Source: Streptomyces avermitilis MA-4680 = NBRC 14893 (GTDB lineage: Bacteria > Actinomycetota > Actinomycetes > Streptomycetales > Streptomycetaceae). From it: DNA of 64,000 nucleotides. The DNA lies in NCBI RefSeq assembly GCF_000009765.2, contig NC_003155.5, positions 4,278,001-4,342,000 of the forward strand. The letters run 5' to 3'. Both the position numbers and the translations under genes were made by a program. Of this stretch, positions 32,567-41,732 are shown in pieces (position 1 is the stretch's first letter; every line of letters starts with the position of its first letter). Below the pieces are notes generated by a model. It searched no databases and had not been told where the DNA came from. It was given only the letters and a program-made list of their open reading frames with translations.

Positions 32567-34144
32567 CTACTCCCACTCGATGGTGCCCGGCGGCTTGCTC
32601 GTCACGTCGAGGACGACTCGGTTGACGTCCGCGACCTCGTTCGTGATCCGCGTGGAGATCTTCGCCAGGGTGTCGTACGGGAGGCGCGACCAGTCGGCGG
32701 TCATGGCGTCCTCGCTGGACACCGGGCGCAGCACGATCGGGTGGCCGTAGGTGCGGCCGTCGCCCTGGACGCCGACGCTGCGGACGTCCGCGAGCAGGAC
32801 CACCGGGCACTGCCAGATCTCGCGGTCGAGACCGGCGGCCGTCAGCTCCTCGCGGGCGATGGCGTCGGCCTCGCGGAGCAGGTCCAGACGCTCCTTGGTG
32901 ACCTCGCCGACGATGCGGATGCCGAGGCCCGGGCCGGGGAACGGCTGGCGCTGGACGATCTCGTCCGGCAGGCCGAGCTCCTGGCCGACCATGCGGACCT
33001 CGTCCTTGAACAGCTTGCGCAGCGGCTCGATGAGCTCGAACTCGAGGTCCTCGGGCAGGCCGCCCACGTTGTGGTGGGACTTGATGTTGGCCGTGCCCGT
33101 ACCGCCGCCGGACTCGACCACGTCCGGGTAGAGGGTGCCCTGGACCAGGAAGGCCACCTCGGGACCCTCGTCCGCGATGATCTCCGCCTGCGCCTGCTCG
33201 AAGACCCGGATGAACTCGCGGCCGATGATCTTCCGCTTCTCCTCGGGGTCCGAGACACCCTTGAGCGCGGTGAGGAAACGCTCCTCCGCGTCCACGACCT
33301 TCAACTGGACGCCGGTCGCGGCCACGAAGTCCTTCTCGACCTGCTCGGTCTCGCCCTGGCGCATCAGACCGTGGTCGACGTACACACAGGTCAGCTGGGA
33401 ACCGATGGCCTTCTGTACGAGCGCGGCGGCCACGGCGGAGTCGACGCCGCCGGACAGACCGCAGATGGCGCGCCGGGTGCCGACCTGCTCGCGGATGAGC
33501 TCCACCTGCTCGTCGATGACGTTGCCGGTGGTCCAGGACGGGGTGAGGCCCGCGCCCCGGTACAGGAAGTGCTCCAGCACCTGCTGGCCGTGCGTGGAGT
33601 GCATGACCTCGGGGTGGTACTGGACGCCGTACAGGCGCTTCTCGTCGTTCTCGAAGGCCGCGACCGGGACGACGTCCGTGGAGGCCGTGACCGTGAAGCC
33701 CTCGGGGGCGGCGGAGCAGGCGTCGCCGTGCGACATCCAGACCGGCTGCTCGTCGGGGGTGCCCTCGAAGAGCGTCGAGCCGGACTTGCTGACGTGCAGC
33801 GGCGTGCGGCCGTACTCGCGGGCGCCGGTGTTGTCGACCGTGCCGCCGAGGGTCGTGGCCATCAGCTGGAAGCCGTAGCACATGCCGAAGACCGGGACGC
33901 CGGCCTCGAAGATCTCGCGGTCGAGGCGGGGGGCGCCCTCCGCGTACACCGACGAGGGGCCGCCGGAGAGGATGATCGCCGCCGGGTTCTTGGCGAGCAT
34001 CTCCGCGACCGGCATGGTGCTCGGCACGATCTCGCTGTAGACCCGGGCCTCGCGGACGCGGCGGGCGATGAGCTGGGCGTACTGTGCGCCGAAGTCGACG
34101 ACCAGAACGGTGTCGGGGGCGGCGGCGGAGGGTGCTGATGGCAC
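32567..34144 (-). CDS. guaA: GMP synthase (glutamine-hydrolysing)
   Basis: 525 aa starting at GTG 34144 with GGAAGG 8 bases upstream. The class I amidotransferase domain has the nucleophile Cys89 (GMCYGF), His177 and Glu179 (YHPEV); the ATP-pyrophosphatase domain has the P-loop SGGVDS (231-236); and the C-terminal dimerisation domain ends PPGTIEWE, all standard for GuaA. It converts XMP and glutamine to GMP in purine synthesis. A 13-base repeat (CGGGACTACTCCC) duplicates the stop-codon region just downstream. It is convergent with the PPOX gene. Confidence 0.97.
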   Translation of the reverse strand: MPSAPSAAAPDTVLVVDFGAQYAQLIARRVREARVYSEIVPSTMPVAEMLAKNPAAIILSGGPSSVYAEGAPRLDREIFEAGVPVFGMCYGFQLMATTLGGTVDNTGAREYGRTPLHVSKSGSTLFEGTPDEQPVWMSHGDACSAAPEGFTVTASTDVVPVAAFENDEKRLYGVQYHPEVMHSTHGQQVLEHFLYRGAGLTPSWTTGNVIDEQVELIREQVGTRRAICGLSGGVDSAVAAALVQKAIGSQLTCVYVDHGLMRQGETEQVEKDFVAATGVQLKVVDAEERFLTALKGVSDPEEKRKIIGREFIRVFEQAQAEIIADEGPEVAFLVQGTLYPDVVESGGGTGTANIKSHHNVGGLPEDLEFELIEPLRKLFKDEVRMVGQELGLPDEIVQRQPFPGPGLGIRIVGEVTKERLDLLREADAIAREELTAAGLDREIWQCPVVLLADVRSVGVQGDGRTYGHPIVLRPVSSEDAMTADWSRLPYDTLAKISTRITNEVADVNRVVLDVTSKPPGTIEWE

Positions 34145-34207
34145 GGTTTGCCTTCCGGCGGTGAGCTAGGGCTGTGCTGCCGATTCTACCGGTTCCGTAC
34201 CGGCCCT

Positions 34208-34231
34208 CCGGGGCTCCGCCCGGGACCCCGG
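34208..34231 (-). terminator. possible hairpin in the guaA leader/kinase 3' region
   Basis: CCGGGG (34208-34213) pairs with CCCCGG (34226-34231) around a 12-base loop. It lies 60 bases upstream of guaA's start and beyond the kinase stop at 34291 on the same strand, so it may end the two-component transcript. Confidence 0.35.
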
Positions 34232-34290
34232 TATCGGCCTGCCGGCCGGACCGCGCGCCCGCAGGCCCGCCGACCGGGCTCAGGGCCCGT

Positions 34291-35571
34291 CTACCGCACC
34301 GTCGGTCCCTGCTCCTCCTCGCCCTGCGGGGCCTTCTTCAGGGGGGTGCGGGACAGGAACAGGCCGAAGACCGGGGGCTGCGCCTGGAGCATCTCCAGGC
34401 GGCCGCCGTCGGCCTCCGCGAGGTCGCGGGCGACCGCGAGGCCGATGCCCGTCGAGTTCCGGCCGCTGATCGTGCGCTCGAAGATGCGGGCGCCGAGGTC
34501 GGCGGGGACGCCGGGGCCCTCGTCGGTGACCTCGACGACGGCCTGGTTGCCGGTGACCCGGGTGCGCAGGGCGACCGTGCCGCCGCCGTGCATGAGGGAG
34601 TTCTCGATCAGGGCGGCCAGGACCTGGGCGACCGCTCCCGGTGTACCGACCGCCCGCAGGTGCCGCTTCCCGGAGCTGACGACGGCGCGGCCCTCGCTGC
34701 GGTAGGCCGGGCGCCACTCGGCGAGCTGCTGCTGGATGACCTCGTCGAGGTCGAAGGAGACGGCGGAGCCGGTACGCGGGTCGCGGGCGTTGGTCAGCAG
34801 CCGCTCCACGACGTCCGTGAGCCGCTCGACCTGCGTCAGCGCGATCGTCGCCTCCTCCTTCACCGTGTCCGGGTCATCCGTGAGGGTGATCTCCTCCAGG
34901 CGCATGGAGAGCGCGGTGAGGGGCGTACGCAGCTGGTGGGAGGCGTCCGCGGCCAGGCGGCGCTCCGCGGTCAGCATGCGGGCGATGCGCTCGGCGGAGG
35001 AGTCCAGGACGTCCGCGACCCGGTCCAGCTCCGGGACCCCGTACCGCTTGTGGCGCGGCCGGGGGTCGCCCGAGCCGAGGCGCTCCGCGGTCTCCGCGAG
35101 GTCGGTGAGCGGGGAGGCGAGCCGGTTCGCCTGGCGCACCGCGAGCAGCACCGCCGCGATCACGGCGAGCAGCGCCACCGCCGCGATGATCAGCAGCGTG
35201 CGGCCAACTTCGCGGGTCACCGCCGAGCGGGGTTCCTCGACCCGGACCGTCTCGCCCTCCTCGCCCTTCTCGGTGGCGTGGATGACATCGCCGACGGGTT
35301 TGGTGCCGATGGCGATCGGGGCCTGGCCGGGCATGGTGATCTCGGCGTACCCGCCCGCGCCGACCTGGTCCTTGAGTATGTCCGCGCTGACGCTCTCGGA
35401 CCCGAGGATGCGGCTGTCCACGATGCTGGCGAGGCGCAGCGCCTCCGAGTCCACCCGCTCCTGGGCGCTGTTGCTGATCGTCCTCGTCTCGACGATCACG
35501 AGGGACAGGCCGAAGACGGCGATCACCACGAGCACGACGGCGAGGGTGGACTGGATGAGTCGACGGCGCAT
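34291..35571 (-). CDS. OmpR-type sensor histidine kinase
   Basis: 426 aa. Two membrane segments (LAVVLVVIAVFGLSLVIV and LLIIAAVALLAVIAAVLLA) frame an extracytoplasmic sensor loop of about 100 residues; a HAMP linker follows, then a HisKA domain with the phospho-His in ADASHQLRTPLT and a HATPase domain (ALIENSLMHGG, DEGPGVP, STGIGLAVARDLA). It is 40 bases downstream of the response regulator and forms a standard two-component system; the stimulus is unknown. Confidence 0.94.
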   Translation of the reverse strand: MRRRLIQSTLAVVLVVIAVFGLSLVIVETRTISNSAQERVDSEALRLASIVDSRILGSESVSADILKDQVGAGGYAEITMPGQAPIAIGTKPVGDVIHATEKGEEGETVRVEEPRSAVTREVGRTLLIIAAVALLAVIAAVLLAVRQANRLASPLTDLAETAERLGSGDPRPRHKRYGVPELDRVADVLDSSAERIARMLTAERRLAADASHQLRTPLTALSMRLEEITLTDDPDTVKEEATIALTQVERLTDVVERLLTNARDPRTGSAVSFDLDEVIQQQLAEWRPAYRSEGRAVVSSGKRHLRAVGTPGAVAQVLAALIENSLMHGGGTVALRTRVTGNQAVVEVTDEGPGVPADLGARIFERTISGRNSTGIGLAVARDLAEADGGRLEMLQAQPPVFGLFLSRTPLKKAPQGEEEQGPTVR

Positions 35572-35611
35572 GTGCTGCTACCCGCGAGGAAACCCGTGAG
35601 GCACGGCCGGG

Positions 35612-36289
35612 TCAGCTCTTCTCGAAGCGGAAGCCCACGCCGCGCACCGTCGCGATGTAGCGGGGGTTCGCCGCGTCGTCGCCCAGCTTCTTGCGCAGCC
35701 AGGAGATGTGCATGTCCAGCGTCTTCGTGGACGACCACCAGGTGGTGTCCCAGACCTCGCGCATCAGCTGGTCGCGGGTGACGACCCGGCCCGCGTCCCG
35801 GACGAGGACGCGCAGCAGGTCGAACTCCTTCGCGGTCAGCTGGAGTTCCTCGTCCCCCATCCACGCGCGGTGCGACTCGACGTCGATGCGCACGCCGTGC
35901 GTGGCGGGCGGCTGCTGGGGCTCGGCGGCGCCGCGCCGCAGCAGGGCCCGTACCCGGGCCAGCAGTTCGGCGAGGCGGAACGGCTTGGTGACGTAGTCGT
36001 CGGCGCCCGCGTCGAGGCCGACGACGGTGTCCACCTCGTCGGCGCGCGCGGTCAGGATGAGGATCGGGATGGTGTGTCCCTCGGCGCGCAGCCGGCGGGC
36101 CACTTCCAGGCCGTCCATGCCGGGCAGACCGAGGTCCAGGACGACCAGGTCGACGCCGCCCTGCATTCCGGCGTCGAGTGCGGTGGGTCCGTCCTCGCGC
36201 ACCTCGACCTCGTAACCTTCCCGGCGCAGGGCGCGGGCCAGCGGCTCCGAGATGGACGCGTCGTCCTCGGCGAGCAGTACACGGGTCAT
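35612..36289 (-). CDS. OmpR/PhoB-family response regulator
   Basis: 225 aa from the ATG at 36289; the upstream region lacks a Shine-Dalgarno site, so the mRNA may be leaderless. The receiver has LLAEDDA, phospho-acceptor Asp in LVVLDLGLPGMDG and the VTKPF lysine; the C-terminus is a winged helix (LTAKEFDLLRVLVRDAGRVV and WLRKKLGDD). It works with the kinase encoded 40 bases downstream. Confidence 0.94.
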   Translation of the reverse strand: MTRVLLAEDDASISEPLARALRREGYEVEVREDGPTALDAGMQGGVDLVVLDLGLPGMDGLEVARRLRAEGHTIPILILTARADEVDTVVGLDAGADDYVTKPFRLAELLARVRALLRRGAAEPQQPPATHGVRIDVESHRAWMGDEELQLTAKEFDLLRVLVRDAGRVVTRDQLMREVWDTTWWSSTKTLDMHISWLRKKLGDDAANPRYIATVRGVGFRFEKS

Positions 36290-36887
36290 GGGGTGATGGT
36301 AGTCCGCCGATGACAAGAGCCGCGGCGTGGTCGGCTACCGGGTTTTCTTACCTTGGGCTGCGAAGATGCCCCGTTTCACATCCGTCCGCGGGCGCGGTCG
36401 CGGCCACCGGGCGCCGTGCGGGACGCACGCCGTCGGGCGGGGGTGGTCCGGGCCGCCGGCTGTGGATGGTCCGGCCTGCGGCTGTGGGATGCCATTGGGG
36501 CTAGTACCTTCGAATACGTGTCCGTGGTTCCAGAATCACCTGTGATCCACGTCTCAAGTCCTTCCATATCCGGCAGTGTCGTGTCGTATGGTGACGGCAA
36601 CGCCTGTAGCTACACCGGGGGCCTTTGGCGAGCACTTGACGCCGAAGGTCTCTTTTGTGTGCGGGCTGGCCTTCGCCAGCCTTGAAAGGAATGACCTGTG
36701 GCCGGGCCTCAGCGCAGCGATGCGCGTAGAGGCGTGGATCCCGGTGGTCGCCGTCCACCGCTTCGTCATCCGGAGCGGACTCCCCATGGGCGTGGGGCGG
36801 ACGCGAACGATCCCCGCCGGTGCCGGCCGCCCCCCACCGGGCGCGCACACGCTCCAGCAGCGCGTCCCGACCAGCAAGGAACGACCC
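36290..36887 (+). other. 598-bp leader region of the POT transporter gene, with a strong hairpin
   Basis: No gene is supported, though the frame into the transporter is open from 36576. A perfect hairpin, GGCTGGC-CTTC-GCCAGCC (36664-36681), is followed by TTGAAAGGAATG, and a 10-bp palindrome TGTAGCTACA lies at 36605-36614. It could be a long regulated 5' UTR. Confidence 0.45.
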
Positions 36888-38384
36888 ATGGCGTCCAGCC
36901 TGACGAAGGACTCGGTCACCCCGGGCACCCCCGGTTCCGAGAAGACCTTCTTCGGCCACCCCCGCGGACTGGCCACTCTCTTCATGACCGAGATGTGGGA
37001 GCGGTTCTCCTACTACGGCATGAGAGCTCTGCTCCCGCTGTACCTGGTGGCACCGGGCGGCCTGCACCTGAGCGCGGCCACCGCGACCGCGATCTACTCG
37101 GTGTACGTGTCGCTCGTGTACCTGCTCGCCCTCCCGGGCGGCTGGTTCGCCGACCGTGTCCTCGGCCCCCGCAAGACGGTCGCCGTCGCGGGCCTGATCA
37201 TCATGCTCGGCCACCTGACGCTGGCCCTGCCGACGTCCGGCACCTTCTTCGCGGGCCTCGGCCTGGTCGCGATCGGTTCCGGTCTGCTGAAGGCCAACAT
37301 CTCGACGATGGTCGGCCACCTCTACGACGGCCCGGACGACCCGCGCCGCGACGGTGGCTTCACCCTCTTCTACATCGGCATCAACCTCGGTGCCTTCGCC
37401 GCGCCGCTGATCATCGGCACCGTCGGTGAGAACGTGAACTGGCACCTCGGCTTCGCGCTCGCCGCGCTCGGCATGGCGCTCGGCCTCGCCCAGTACCTGC
37501 TCGGCAGCCGCCACCTCAGCGCCCGCTCCAGCGACGTCCCGACGCCGCTGTCCGCCGAGGAGAAGGCCGCGACGCTGCGCAAGTCGGCGATGTGGGCGGC
37601 CGTCGCCGTCGTCTTCTACGCGATCGTCGGCTTCTCCGGCCACTACACGCTCAACTGGCTGCTGGTCCCGATCACCGTCGCCGGCCTGATCATCCCGGTC
37701 ATGGTCATCGCCCGCATCAAGCGCGACAAGGCCCTCGACCGCGTCGAGCAGTCGAAGATGTCCGCGTACATCTGGTTCTTCGTCGCCGCCGCCGTCTTCT
37801 GGATGATCTACGACCAGGGCGGCTCGACCCTGTCGATCTTCGCCGACTCGTCGGCCGAGAACACCATCTTCGACTGGCACTTCCCGGTCTCCTGGTACCA
37901 GTCCGTGAACCCGGTCCTGATCATGGCCCTGGCCCCGGTGTTCGCCTGGCTGTGGCTGGCGCTGAACCGCCGCGGCAAGGAGCCGAGCACGGCGACGAAG
38001 TTCGCGTCCGGTCTGCTCCTGATCGGTGCCTCGTTCTTCCTCTTCCTGGCGCCCCTGGCGATCGCCGACGGCGGTCACAAGGCCGCCGCGATGTGGCTGG
38101 TCGCGATCTACTTCGTGCAGACCGTCGGTGAGCTGACCGTCTCCCCGGTCGGCCTCTCCGTCACCACGAAGATGGCGCCCGCGAAGTACGCCTCCCAGAT
38201 GATGGGTGTCTGGTTCCTGGCCGTCACCGCCGGTGACGCCACGACCGGTCTGCTCTCCATCGCCGGCGTCGACCTCAACAAGACGGGCATCGTCGCCCTG
38301 CAGGCCACGCTCGCCGCGGTCGCCGGTGTCGCGGTGTGGATGTACCGCAAGAAGGTCAAGGAGCTGATGGGCGACGTCCACTGA
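36888..38384 (+). CDS. POT/PTR2-family proton-dependent oligopeptide transporter
   Basis: 498 aa from the ATG at 36888 (AAGGA 7 bases upstream). The hallmark FMTEMWERFSYYGMRALLPL (ExxERFxYYG) begins helix 1, and GLGLVAIGSGLLKANIS and FTLFYIGINLGAF are further POT signatures. About 14 membrane helices. It couples proton influx to di/tripeptide uptake. Its codon use is strongly biased to C/G, suggesting high expression. Confidence 0.95.
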   Translation: MASSLTKDSVTPGTPGSEKTFFGHPRGLATLFMTEMWERFSYYGMRALLPLYLVAPGGLHLSAATATAIYSVYVSLVYLLALPGGWFADRVLGPRKTVAVAGLIIMLGHLTLALPTSGTFFAGLGLVAIGSGLLKANISTMVGHLYDGPDDPRRDGGFTLFYIGINLGAFAAPLIIGTVGENVNWHLGFALAALGMALGLAQYLLGSRHLSARSSDVPTPLSAEEKAATLRKSAMWAAVAVVFYAIVGFSGHYTLNWLLVPITVAGLIIPVMVIARIKRDKALDRVEQSKMSAYIWFFVAAAVFWMIYDQGGSTLSIFADSSAENTIFDWHFPVSWYQSVNPVLIMALAPVFAWLWLALNRRGKEPSTATKFASGLLLIGASFFLFLAPLAIADGGHKAAAMWLVAIYFVQTVGELTVSPVGLSVTTKMAPAKYASQMMGVWFLAVTAGDATTGLLSIAGVDLNKTGIVALQATLAAVAGVAVWMYRKKVKELMGDVH

Positions 38385-38427
38385 CGCGCGCCTGAGCAGC
38401 CCTGCCGCACTCGCTTTCCTTGCTGTC

Positions 38428-38469
38428 GGCCGAGGGCCGTCGCACCACCCGGTGCGGCGGCCCTCGGCC
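38428..38469. terminator. bidirectional terminator between the POT and phosphatase genes
   Basis: A 19-bp stem with a single G-U pair (38428-38446 with 38451-38469) around an ACCC loop, midway between two convergent stop codons. It is one of the most stable hairpins in the window. Confidence 0.8.
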
Positions 38470-38480
38470 GTTCGCGTCCC

Positions 38481-39110
38481 TCACCCGCGCAGTTCGGGCG
38501 GGAAGCCGGTCCAGCGCAGTTCGGCGGGCAGATGGGCCATGTCGTTGAAGAAGAGCACGGCGGACGGACGGCCGGGCGTGTAGCGGAGGACGGTCAGGGC
38601 GGCGTTGCCGTGGTTGAGGCCCAGCCAGCGCCAGGGCGGGGCGTCGAGGGCGGCCCGGACCAGCCAGCCGATGAGGAAGGCGTGGGTGACGACCAGTTCG
38701 TGGCGCACCTCGTCGCCCGCCACGGGGCCGGTGAACCGCTCCTGCGCCGCCCGCGCCAGCGCCGCGCCCCGCTCGCGCTCGTCCGGCGTCACGGGCGCCA
38801 GGAACGCGAGCAGCCGGTCGGCCGCGTCCGCGGGCAGCTCGGCCCGGCCGGGCACGTACGGCACGTAGTCCCCGGCCGCCTCGGCCGCCCGCACCGGGAC
38901 CTCCTTCAGCCGGTCGCCGATCAGCCGGGCGGTCTGCGCCGCGCGCGGCAGCGGGCCGTGGTGGATCGCGGCCAGCGGCACGTCACGGAGCCGGTCGCCG
39001 AGGAGTTCGGCCTGGCGGCGGCCGTTCGCGGTCAGCTCGCCCGCGTCCTCGTCCGCGGTTGCCTCGCCGTGCCGGGCGAGGTAGAGGAAGCGGGTCGCTG
39101 TGGCGTTCAT
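38481..39110 (-). CDS. histidine phosphatase (phosphoglycerate mutase-like)
   Basis: 209 aa from the ATG at 39110 with GGAGG 8 bases upstream. The catalytic RHG is in YLARHGEA, followed by IHHGPLPRAAQTA and the second histidine in VVTHAFLIGW. Such enzymes hydrolyse phosphate monoesters through a phospho-His intermediate; a role in glycolysis is unlikely for this short variant. Located upstream of three 26-bp repeats. Confidence 0.9.
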   Translation of the reverse strand: MNATATRFLYLARHGEATADEDAGELTANGRRQAELLGDRLRDVPLAAIHHGPLPRAAQTARLIGDRLKEVPVRAAEAAGDYVPYVPGRAELPADAADRLLAFLAPVTPDERERGAALARAAQERFTGPVAGDEVRHELVVTHAFLIGWLVRAALDAPPWRWLGLNHGNAALTVLRYTPGRPSAVLFFNDMAHLPAELRWTGFPPELRG

Positions 39111-39200
39111 GTACGGGGCCTCCAGGGGCAGGCGGACGGTGGGGGGCGTTCGGTGGGGTGGTCGTTCTGGGGGACGAGTGAGGCCCTTCCCCGGTTCACG

Positions 39201-39278
39201 GTCACCACGGGGCACGCGAAACGCCCGTCACCACGGGGCACGCCAAGCGCCCGTCACCACGGGGCACGCCAAGCGCCC
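39201..39278. repeat. 3 x 26-bp tandem repeats
   Basis: Three consecutive copies (39201-39226, 39227-39252, 39253-39278) of a GTCACCACGGGGCACGCCAA-type unit; copies 2 and 3 are identical and copy 1 differs at two positions. They lie between the LAETG-protein gene's stop and the phosphatase promoter. There are no spacers, so it is not a CRISPR array. Confidence 0.9.
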
Positions 39279-39303
39279 GCACCCCGCCCGCCCGGCGGCC
39301 GGG

Positions 39304-40611
39304 TCAGCGCACGCGCCGTCCCGGCAGGAACGTGAACACCGCTCCGCCCAGCAGGATCACCGTGCCGGCCACCAGCCCCAGGGCCTTCAGCGCGCCATGG
39401 TCACCGGCACCCGTCTCCGCGAGGCCCCCGCCGGACGAGGTACCGCCGGCCGAGGTACCACCCGACGTACCGCCGGACCCGGACGTCGACGACGAGCCGC
39501 CGCCCGACGCGCCGTTCGCCTGCTCGGTGGTGTCCAGGGACAGGGAGACCTCCGTCTTCGTCGGGGTGCATGTCGTGGTCGTGCCCAGGGCGTTGACCGT
39601 CAGCACACCCGGGGACAGCGTCGAGGTGCCACTCGCGCCCGGCTTGTACGTGCCCGTCAGGTCCGGGATCTCGATGGGGTCGCCGCTCTTGATCGCGTCG
39701 GCGTTCGCCGGCCCCTCCACCCGCACCGTCCCCTTGTCGGCGCCGCCCAGCACGACCTCCATCGACGGCTTCACGGAGTCCTTCGGGATGTCGGCGGGAC
39801 TGTCCATCACCGACTTCTTGAACTGGACCGTCAGATCGAAACTCCCGCCGTTCTTCTTGGCGTTGATCTGGACGGGCGAGGTGGCGTTCTTGTCGCCGAT
39901 CGGCGTCTTGCACGCGTACGGGACCGAGACCTCCTTGCCCGTGAAGTCGGTCTGGCCGCCGCTGGATCCGCCCGTGTCACTGCCGCCGGTCGCGCTCTGT
40001 GAGGGATCGGGCGTGGCGCTGGACGAACTCCCCCCGCCTGCGGTGACGTTGATGGTCGCGGCGGACTTCACGGTCTCCGTCGGCGCGCACTTGGTGTCCG
40101 TCGAGAAGGCGTTGATGGCGTACGCGTCCGGGGTCAGCGTGACCTCGCCCGGCGTGGTCAGCTTCAGGGTGCCCTTCATGTCGGACAGCACCATGGCGCC
40201 GCCCTTGGGGATGGCCGGGTTCTGGCGCGCCCCCTGCATCGCGATGCCGGCGGCCTGCGCGCCGGCCGCCTTCAGGGTGCCGCTCGGCTGCACCGAGTCC
40301 TTCGGCAGATCGATGATGTCCGGGTTCTTCGAGGCGGCCTGGACGAACTTCCACACCACCTCGACCGTGTCACCGACCTTCGCGGTGGCGGGCGCGGTGA
40401 TCTCCACCTTCGTGGTGCCCTCGACGGGGTCGAGGCCGGAGGCCGCGGGCGGGACGCACTTGGTCGCGTACGACACCTCGGCGGCCTGGGCCGGCCCGGC
40501 GGTCACCCCGAGCAGCAGGCCCGCGCCGCCGAGCATGAGGGCGGCTCCGGCCGCGGTCGCTCTGCGCCCCCTCCGCTCCCCTGCCGGAAGAACTCTCCGT
40601 AGCGTGCTCAC
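39304..40611 (-). CDS. LAETG-anchored secreted protein with two related beta domains
   Basis: 435 aa from GTG 40611, which overlaps the stop of the upstream gene by GTGA. Signal peptide ending GPAQAAEVS, two similar modules (KCVPPAASGLDPVEGTTK and YACKTPIGDKNATSPVQIN, each with a Cys near the start and another in a TCTPT or KCAPT motif, likely a disulfide), Gly/Ser linkers, and a C-terminal LAETG sorting signal followed by a hydrophobic helix and basic tail (LPGRRVR). LAXTG is the motif of class E sortases, so this is a wall-anchored surface protein. The second module matches the protein encoded at 42873. Confidence 0.9.
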   Translation of the reverse strand: MSTLRRVLPAGERRGRRATAAGAALMLGGAGLLLGVTAGPAQAAEVSYATKCVPPAASGLDPVEGTTKVEITAPATAKVGDTVEVVWKFVQAASKNPDIIDLPKDSVQPSGTLKAAGAQAAGIAMQGARQNPAIPKGGAMVLSDMKGTLKLTTPGEVTLTPDAYAINAFSTDTKCAPTETVKSAATINVTAGGGSSSSATPDPSQSATGGSDTGGSSGGQTDFTGKEVSVPYACKTPIGDKNATSPVQINAKKNGGSFDLTVQFKKSVMDSPADIPKDSVKPSMEVVLGGADKGTVRVEGPANADAIKSGDPIEIPDLTGTYKPGASGTSTLSPGVLTVNALGTTTTCTPTKTEVSLSLDTTEQANGASGGGSSSTSGSGGTSGGTSAGGTSSGGGLAETGAGDHGALKALGLVAGTVILLGGAVFTFLPGRRVR

Positions 40612-41732
40612 GTGTTTCCCTTCGTCGTAGGAGTCGTCGGAGACGCGGAAGACGTCGGACTCGTCTCCTCTGCGGAAGACGTCGGACTCGTCTCCTCCTG
40701 CGGTGCGGAGAGCGGACCGGCCGCCGGGGTGCCCGGATCGCCGTCCGGGGTGAACCACGGGAGGGCCGGGGTGGTGCGGGTCTCAGGAGCGGGTGCGCCC
40801 GGTTTCGGCAGGCGCAGGGTGAGTTCGGGCAGTTTCAGGACCCGGTGCCGCCCCGGTGCCCGGCGCCGCGGCCGTACCCGGTCCACCACGGCCATCCCGA
40901 CGCGGAACACCGCCGCGGGTACGACGACGCAGAGCAGGATCCAGAAGAGGGTCACGCCCCATGGGCGGCCGACGCCCCACGGCTGCTCGGCGAGCACCTT
41001 GCCGCCGTACTCCAGTGAGATCGTGTAGTCGCCGTGGGCGCCCGCCGCCAGTTCCACCGGCAGCTTGATCCGGGCCTTCCCGCCGGGCGCGACCGTGCCA
41101 CGCCACGGCTGCTCCTCCCACTGGGGGGCGAACACCCCGTGGGAGGTGCCGACGCGGAAGACCGGGTTCTTGACGGGGGACGTGCCGACGTTGCCGACGG
41201 TGAGGACGAGCGTGCGGGACGGCGGCGCCCCGAACCAGGTCAGCAGCCCGCTCGACCCGTCCAGCCGGGTGTCGGTGAGCACGGACAGGCGCCCGCTCGT
41301 GTCCTCCTTCGGCAGGGCCCGTACCGGATGTCCCGCGACCTGGAAGACGGCGTCGGCGTCGGCCTTCTCGCCGGTGACGGTGGCGACGTGCACCACACAC
41401 GGGCACGGCTTGGGCGGCTCGGCCACCGGCAGCTTCCTGCTGAACGCCCCCTTCGCGTCGGTGGTGACCGCGCGGCCGTCCGCGTTGGCGCAGGAGTTGG
41501 TGCCGCCGATCACCCCGCGGGACGGCACGGACTGTCCGCAGATCAGCACCATCAGCAGGGCCTTCGGGCGCCAGCCGCTGCCGGTCACGGTGATCGAACC
41601 GCCGCTCCCCGCCTGGGACGTGGAGAGCCTGACGGAGGGATTGTCCGCGGCCGAGGCGGTCGCCCCCGCCCACGGGAGCAGGGCGAGCGCGAGCACCGCC
41701 ACCAGCGCCGTCATCCGCACCTTGCCGCTCAC
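40608..41732 (-). CDS. secreted/membrane protein of the surface operon
   Basis: 374 aa from GTG 41732 (GTGA overlap with the previous stop). Signal peptide ALALLPWAGATASAADNPSV, an extracytoplasmic region with a bacterial IPT/TIG-like start (GGSITVTGSGWRPKALLMVL) and a CPCVVHVATV segment with paired cysteines, then a late membrane helix (VTLFWILLCVVVPAAVFRVG) and a Ser/Thr/Pro-rich cytoplasmic tail with an ETSPTSSA repeat. It is likely the membrane partner of the two wall-anchored proteins. Confidence 0.85.
   Translation of the reverse strand: MSGKVRMTALVAVLALALLPWAGATASAADNPSVRLSTSQAGSGGSITVTGSGWRPKALLMVLICGQSVPSRGVIGGTNSCANADGRAVTTDAKGAFSRKLPVAEPPKPCPCVVHVATVTGEKADADAVFQVAGHPVRALPKEDTSGRLSVLTDTRLDGSSGLLTWFGAPPSRTLVLTVGNVGTSPVKNPVFRVGTSHGVFAPQWEEQPWRGTVAPGGKARIKLPVELAAGAHGDYTISLEYGGKVLAEQPWGVGRPWGVTLFWILLCVVVPAAVFRVGMAVVDRVRPRRRAPGRHRVLKLPELTLRLPKPGAPAPETRTTPALPWFTPDGDPGTPAAGPLSAPQEETSPTSSAEETSPTSSASPTTPTTKGNT

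Noticed and set aside
36576..36887. N-terminal extension of the POT transporter by 104 codons
   Set aside because: The extension reads as low-complexity non-membrane sequence; the ATG at 36888 has a good ribosome site and gives the canonical transporter start.
39201..39278. CRISPR-like array
   Set aside because: Repeats are directly adjacent with no spacers.
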